Part shown: in pieces, positions 15,467 to 19,425 of the stretch
How positions within the stretch are numbered: the stretch's first letter is position 1
How the letters are laid out: the number at the start of each line of letters is the position of its first letter
Made by a program: the position numbers and the translations under genes
Assembly (NCBI GenBank): GCA_016710885.1
Contig: JADJUC010000014.1
Coordinates: forward strand, 1-19,425
Direction: 5' to 3'
DNA length: 19,425 nucleotides
DNA from: Candidatus Proximibacter danicus
GTDB taxonomy: Bacteria > Pseudomonadota > Gammaproteobacteria > Burkholderiales > Rhodocyclaceae
Notes under the pieces: generated by a model
What the model saw: only the letters and a program-made list of their open reading frames with translations
Database searches by the model: none
Told to the model about the DNA's origin: nothing

Positions 15467-17065
15467 ATGAGCCTCAACCTGCCCGCCGGCGTGCAAATTA
15501 CCGGACCGATCAAGCCCGGTTTCGAATCCATCCTGACCCACGATGCGCTGGCGCTGGTTGCCAAGCTGCACCGCGCTTTCGAAGGTCGCCGTCAGGAACT
15601 GCTCAAGGCCCGCGTGGCCCGTCAGGCGCGCATCGACGCCGGCGAAATGCCCGACTTCCTGCCGGAAACCAAGGCCATCCGCGAAGGTGACTGGAAGATC
15701 GCGCCGCTGCCGAAGGCGCTGGAGCGCCGCCGCACCGAGATCACCGGCCCGGTCGAAGCCAAGATGATCATCAACGCCTTCAACTCCGGCGCTGACTCCT
15801 ACATGACCGACTTCGAGGATTCGAACTCGCCGAACTGGGACAACCAGATTCAGGGCCAGATCAACCTGTACAAGGCCATCCGCCGCGAGCTTTCCTTCAA
15901 GGGCGACAACGGCAAGGAATACAAGCTGAACGACCAGATCGCCACGCTGCAGATTCGCCCGCGCGGCTGGCACCTTGACGAGAAGCATGTCCTCGTTGAC
16001 GGCCAGCGCGTCGGCGGCGGCATCTTCGACTTCGCCGTGGTCTTCTTCCACAACGCCAAGGAGCAGATCGCCCGCGGCGCCGGCCCCTTCTTCTACCTGC
16101 CGAAGATGGAATCGCACCTCGAAGCCCGCCTGTGGAACGACATCTTCGTCATGACGCAGGAACACTGCGGCGTCCCGCAGGGCACGATCAAGGCCACCGT
16201 GCTGGTCGAAACCATCCTCGCCACCTTCGAGATGGAAGAGATCCTCTATGAGCTGCGCAACCACTCCGCCGGCCTCAACGCCGGCCGCTGGGACTACATT
16301 TTCTCGTGCATCAAGAAGTTCAAGAAGAACAAGGATTTCTGCCTGGCCCAGCGCAGCGCCATCACCATGGAAGTGCCGTTCATGCGCGGCTACGCGCTGG
16401 CGCTGGTGCAGGCCTGCCACAAGCGCGGCGCACCGGCGATGGGCGGCATGTCGGCCCTGATCCCGATCAAGAACGATCCGGTGGCCAACGAGAAGGCCCT
16501 GGCCGGCATCCGCCACGACAAGACCCGTGACGCCAACGACGGCTTCGACGGTGGCTGGGTCGCCCACCCGGGCCTCGTCGCCATCGCCCATGAAGAATTC
16601 GTCAAGGTGCTCGGCGACAAGCCGAACCAGTGGGAAAAGCAGGTTTCCGGCAGCTTCGGCCCGGCCCAGTGGCTCGACTTCCAGCCCGAGCAACCAATCA
16701 CCGAAGCCGGTCTGCGCAACAACATCAACGTCGGCATCCACTACCTCGGCAGCTGGCTGGCCGGCAACGGTTGCGTGCCGATCCACAACCTGATGGAAGA
16801 CGCGGCCACTGCCGAAATCTCCCGCTCGCAGGTGTGGCAGTGGGTGATTTCGCCGAAGGGCGTGCTCGACGACGGCCGCAAGGTCACCGTCGAAATGGTT
16901 CGGCCGATGATTGCCGAAGAACTGGTCAAGGTAAAAGCCACCGTCACCGCCCAGGGTGAAGACACCGCCACCTACGACCAGGCTGCGGTAATCTTCGACA
17001 AGATGTCGCTGACCCCCGAGTACCCCGAGTTCCTGACCCTGCCGCTGTACGAGGCGATGGAATAA
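15467..17065 (+). CDS. aceB: Malate synthase A
   Basis: Second glyoxylate-shunt enzyme: condenses glyoxylate with acetyl-CoA to malate in the cytoplasm. Intact 532-residue frame starting MSLNLPAGVQITGPIKPGFE after AAAGGAGCAACC, a good ribosome-binding site. The active-site region TLQIRPRGWHLDEKHVLVDG lies at about residues 162-181 and includes the catalytic arginine. The malate synthase signature NHSAGLNAGRWDYIFS is at about residues 265-280. The C-terminal EDAATAEISRSQVWQW (about 443-458) carries the catalytic aspartate of the family. Length and lack of the extra domain separate it from the longer malate synthase G (GlcB). It lies on the same strand as aceA but about 3 kb downstream, with three unrelated genes between, and has its own upstream region and terminator. 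Confidence 0.97.
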   Translation: MSLNLPAGVQITGPIKPGFESILTHDALALVAKLHRAFEGRRQELLKARVARQARIDAGEMPDFLPETKAIREGDWKIAPLPKALERRRTEITGPVEAKMIINAFNSGADSYMTDFEDSNSPNWDNQIQGQINLYKAIRRELSFKGDNGKEYKLNDQIATLQIRPRGWHLDEKHVLVDGQRVGGGIFDFAVVFFHNAKEQIARGAGPFFYLPKMESHLEARLWNDIFVMTQEHCGVPQGTIKATVLVETILATFEMEEILYELRNHSAGLNAGRWDYIFSCIKKFKKNKDFCLAQRSAITMEVPFMRGYALALVQACHKRGAPAMGGMSALIPIKNDPVANEKALAGIRHDKTRDANDGFDGGWVAHPGLVAIAHEEFVKVLGDKPNQWEKQVSGSFGPAQWLDFQPEQPITEAGLRNNINVGIHYLGSWLAGNGCVPIHNLMEDAATAEISRSQVWQWVISPKGVLDDGRKVTVEMVRPMIAEELVKVKATVTAQGEDTATYDQAAVIFDKMSLTPEYPEFLTLPLYEAME

Positions 17066-17097
17066 AACCCGGTTCCGCCCCCGCAAGGGTGCGAACA

Positions 17098-17136
17098 GAA
17101 AACGGCACCGGGGCCAAGCGCCGGTGCCGTTTTTCT
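17098..17136 (+). terminator. Rho-independent terminator of aceB
   Basis: AAAACGGCACCGG and CCGGTGCCGTTTTT form a long perfect stem around a short loop (GGCCAAGCG), ending in a T-tract. It follows the aceB stop by about 35 bp. Confidence 0.9.
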
Positions 17137-17152
17137 ATGCAGGAGCATTTCG

Positions 17153-17511
17153 ATGATCGCCGCCCTGACTCAACTCCTGATCTTCCAGCTTGCCGGTGAA
17201 GTGATTGCCCGCGGGCTCGACCTGCCGGTGCCCGGCCCGGTGATCGGCATGGCGCTGCTTTTCGCCGTGCTGTCGCTGAAGAAAGGCCCGAGCGAAACGC
17301 TGCAGACGACCAGCCAGACGCTGCTCGCACCTCGCTGCTCTTCGTGCCGGCCGGCGTCGGCATCATCGTGCATCTCTCGCGCGTCGCCGACGAATGGCCG
17401 GCGCTGCTCGCCGCGCTGGTGGTCAGCACCTTCGTCTCGATGGCCGTTACCGCACTGGTGATGAAGGCGCTCGCCCGCAAGCCAGCCGCCGACCACGGGA
17501 GCACATCATGA
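17153..17511 (+). CDS. CidA/LrgA-family membrane protein (one frameshift as read)
   Basis: Small holin-like inner-membrane protein of the CidA/LrgA family, about 119 residues with four predicted membrane segments. ATG at 17153 follows AGGAGC. It reads MIAALTQLLIFQLAGEVIAR, GLDLPVPGPVIGMALLFAVL (the PGPVIGMALLF motif typifies LrgA/CidA) and SLKKGPSETLQTTSQTLLA. After a single missing base near 17330 it reads SLLFVPAGVGIIVHLSRVAD, EWPALLAALVVSTFVSMAVT and ends ADHGSTS, TGA at 17509-17511. The span of 359 nt is one short of 120 codons. It overlaps the following LrgB gene in an ATGA junction, indicating translational coupling. In characterised bacteria such pairs modulate murein hydrolase activity or export pyruvate or other overflow metabolites. 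Confidence 0.85.
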
Positions 17512-18226
17512 ACCCGCGCATCACCGACCTCTGGGTCTATCTCTCGACCTCGCCGCTGCTCGGGCTGACGCTGACGCTCATTGCCTACCAGGGCGCGGTG
17601 TGGGTCAACAAGCGCTGCGGCGGCTCGCCGCTGGCCAACCCGGTGCTGATCGCGGTAACCGCACTGGTGGCGCTGCTGCTCGCCACCGGCACGCCGTACC
17701 AGACCCACTTCCGACGGCGCAGTTCGTGCACTTCCCGCTCGGCCCGGCCACCGTCGCGCTGGCCATTCCGCTCTACGTGCATTTCCGGCGCGTCAAGGCG
17801 ATGCTGCTGCCGATCGTCGTTGGCCTCGTCGCCGGCAGCCTGACCGCCGCCTTCTCGGCGCTACTGGTCGCCAAGGCACTCGGCGCCAGCGTGGCGACGC
17901 AACTGTCGCTGGCGCCGAAGTCGGTGACGACACCGATCGCCATGGGCATTGCCGAGCGCATCGGTGGCCTGCCCTCGCTCACCGCCGTGCTGGTGATCAT
18001 GACCGGCATCCTCGGTGCCGTTGCCGGCCGCTATCTGTTCAATGCGCTCGGCGTGCGCGACCCGGCGATCCGTGGCTTTGCCACCGGCGTCACCGCACAC
18101 GGTATCGGCACCGCCCGCGCCTTCCAGGAGAGCGAGCAGGCCGGCGCCTTCTCGGCGCTGGCGATGGGCATGAACGGGCTGCTCACCGCCCTGCTGCTAC
18201 CGGTGCTGTTGCCGCTGTTCAGCTGA
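17508..18226 (+). CDS. LrgB/CidB-family membrane protein (one frameshift as read)
   Basis: Polytopic inner-membrane partner of the preceding CidA/LrgA-like protein, about 239 residues. It starts at ATG 17508, overlapping the upstream stop: MNPRITDLWVYLSTSPLLGL, TLTLIAYQGAVWVNKRCGGS. An indel near 17712 shifts the frame after ATGTPYQTHF to FVHFPLGPATVALAIPLYVH. The conserved LSLAPKSVTTPIAMGIAERI and FATGVTAHGIGTARAFQE motifs are both diagnostic of LrgB. It ends VLLPLFS, TGA at 18224-18226. The frame restoration and strong motif conservation suggest the break is an error. The role follows from its partner (cell-wall turnover control or small-metabolite transport); which one applies here is not visible. 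Confidence 0.88.
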
Positions 18227-18280
18227 TGCCGCAATGCGCAATCCCCCACACCGCCACACCAGGACGTTAAGCTCGCACCC

Positions 18281-19216
18281 ATGGACATTCTGATCGACAT
18301 CATCCTCCAGGCCGGCCGCTCGGCGGTCGAGCTTTCGCTGTTCGTGCTGCTGCCGGTGATGGTGGTGATGCTGTCGCTGATGCGCCTGCTCGAAGCGCGC
18401 AACGCGCTGGACTGGATCGTCTCGCGCATCGCCCCGCTGCTCAAACCCTTCGGCCTGACCGGGCTGGGGGTTTGCGGCGCTGCAGATCAACTTTGTCAGC
18501 TTCGCGGCGCCGATCGCCACGCTGGCGATGATGGAACAGCGCGGCACTTCCGACCGCCATATCGCTGCAACCCCTGGCCATGGTCTTCGCCATGACGCAG
18601 GCCAACGCCTCGCTGCCGATGATGACCATGGGCCTCGACTTCGGCCCGACCCTGCTTTTCGGTGATTGGCGGACTGGCCGCCGCAGCAGCCACTTACTGC
18701 CTGTTCGGCCGCAACCTTTCGGCCACGGAGGCAAAGCTCGACGAAACACTGCACCACCGCACGGCAGAAACCGCCAAGGGCGTGCTCGACGTGATCAACC
18801 ACGCCGGTGCCGAGGCTTTCAAGATTGCGGTCGGCGCCATCCCGATGCTGGTGCTGTCGCTGGTTGCCGTTACCGCGCTGAAGCGCTTTGGTGCCATCGA
18901 TGCCTTGACCGAATTACTGGCGCCCGTGCTGGCGCTAGTGAATGTGGACCCGCTGCTGATCCTGCCGGCACTGACCAAGTATCTTGCCGGCGGTACGGCG
19001 ATGATGGGCGTGGTTGACGACATGCGCCGCGCCGGCCAGATGAGTGCCGAACTGCTCAATGCCAGCGCCGGCTTTCTGATTCACCCTTTCGACATTCCGG
19101 GAGTTGCCGTGCTCATCACCGCCGGCAAGCGTGTGGCCGCCGTGTGGAAACCGGCCGCGCTCGGCGCCTGTGTCGGCATTGGCGTTCGCACGCTGGGGCA
19201 CGCCTTTTTCGTCTGA
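18281..19216 (+). CDS. Nucleoside-recognition (Gate) domain membrane protein, SpmA/SpmB- or YjiG/YjiH-like (frameshifted as read)
   Basis: Polytopic inner-membrane protein of about 311 residues with two Gate-type halves. It starts MDILIDIILQAGRSAVELSL and FVLLPVMVVMLSLMRLLEAR, then ALDWIVSRIAPLLKPFGLTG. Breaks near 18470, 18572 and 18660 interrupt QINFVSFAAPIATLAMMEQR, MVFAMTQANASLPMMTMGLD and LAAAAATYCLFGRNLS. The C-terminal half is intact: HAGAEAFKIAVGAIPMLVLS, LVAVTALKRFGAIDALTELL, LPALTKYLAGGTAMMGVV and NASAGFLIHPFDIPGVAVLI. The family includes Bacillus spore maturation proteins and related transporters in non-sporulating bacteria. The substrate is unknown. It lies 54 bp downstream of the LrgB-like gene and may share its transcript. 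It ends 14 bp before the convergent MazG-like gene. Confidence 0.8.
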
Positions 19217-19229
19217 GCCTGTTGGCCGA

Positions 19230-19425
19230 TCAAAGCTCGGTATATTTCACCGCTCGCCCCTGCACCTTCTCCGGCGGATACTTGCGGCGGTTCTCCACCA
19301 TCTTGCTGGCGAAGGCTTCGGCGAGGTCGATATCGAGCAGGTCGGCGACGCGGATGACGCCCATCAGCACGTCCGAAAGTTCGTCGGCCACCGCCTTGCG
19401 CCGTTCGGGGGCAGCGTGAAACTTT
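19230..19425 (-). CDS. MazG-like nucleotide pyrophosphohydrolase, C-terminal part (partial)
   Basis: The C-terminal 64 residues of a small all-alpha NTP pyrophosphohydrolase (MazG/RS21-C6-like), cut by the window end so the N-terminus is missing. Reading leftward: KFHAAPERRKAVADELSDVL, MGVIRVADLLDIDLAEAFAS, KMVENRRKYPPEKVQGRAVK, YTEL, TGA at 19230-19232. The DELSDVLMGVIRVADLLDID stretch holds the ExxD metal-binding half of the family (EL-S-DVL), and KMVENRRKYPPEKVQG is the typical tail. Such enzymes hydrolyse non-canonical or excess nucleoside triphosphates to monophosphates and pyrophosphate. It is convergent with the Gate-domain gene. The frame is clean here. Confidence 0.85.
   Translation of the reverse strand, partial: KFHAAPERRKAVADELSDVLMGVIRVADLLDIDLAEAFASKMVENRRKYPPEKVQGRAVKYTEL

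Noticed and set aside
15452..17086. 544-codon open frame antisense to aceB
   Set aside because: It mirrors a clean malate synthase with strong motifs. Long antisense frames are expected from the third-position GC bias of GC-rich genes, and its translation resembles no family I recognise.

Overview
The window looks like an ordinary chromosomal segment of a Rhodocyclales-type betaproteobacterium (Dechloromonas/Azonexus-like). I infer this from GC-rich coding, the PabB-PabC fusion, the acetate-utilisation genes, soxYZ and a chemoreceptor of a familiar type. The genus is inferred from recall, not from a search. I see no tRNA or rRNA gene, insertion sequence, prophage or CRISPR array.

Bases 1-9040 at first look almost geneless, because nearly every gene is cut by single-base insertions, deletions and scattered substitutions. 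Read as a mosaic of frames, the region resolves into a complete gene order: 3' end of valS (+); then on the minus strand bepA, tusA-like and pabBC (reading leftward from 3952 to 372); on the plus strand moaC, soxY and soxZ; cspA (-); and on the plus strand clpS, clpA and rraA. Gene lengths, family motifs, abutting start and stop codons and terminators all survive. The indels also hit the essential gene valS. The best explanation is a noisy consensus sequence, not a run of pseudogenes.

Bases 9085-19425 are cleaner but still carry some frameshifts. They hold a methyl-accepting chemotaxis protein with an extra C-terminal cytoplasmic domain (-), isocitrate lyase aceA (+), an HDOD-domain protein and a LysR regulator (-), a TauE/SafE permease (+), malate synthase aceB (+), a CidA/LrgA-LrgB pair (+), a nucleoside-recognition (Gate/SpmAB-like) membrane protein (+), and the C-terminus of a MazG-like nucleotide pyrophosphohydrolase (-).

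Functionally, aceA and aceB supply both glyoxylate-shunt enzymes for growth on acetate or fatty acids. They are separated by three unrelated genes and have separate promoter regions. aceA has a clear sigma70-like promoter with a perfect 14-bp palindrome just upstream of its -35 box. Sulfur handling recurs across the window: TusA-like carrier, SoxYZ carrier and TauE/SafE exporter. moaC, whose pathway also consumes sulfur, directly precedes soxY. ClpS-ClpA forms a proteolysis adaptor/unfoldase pair.

I did not find a convincing new biological system. The most useful leads are the aceA operator, a 140-bp inverted-repeat element upstream of aceB, the moaC-soxYZ arrangement, and the chemoreceptor's C-terminal domain.
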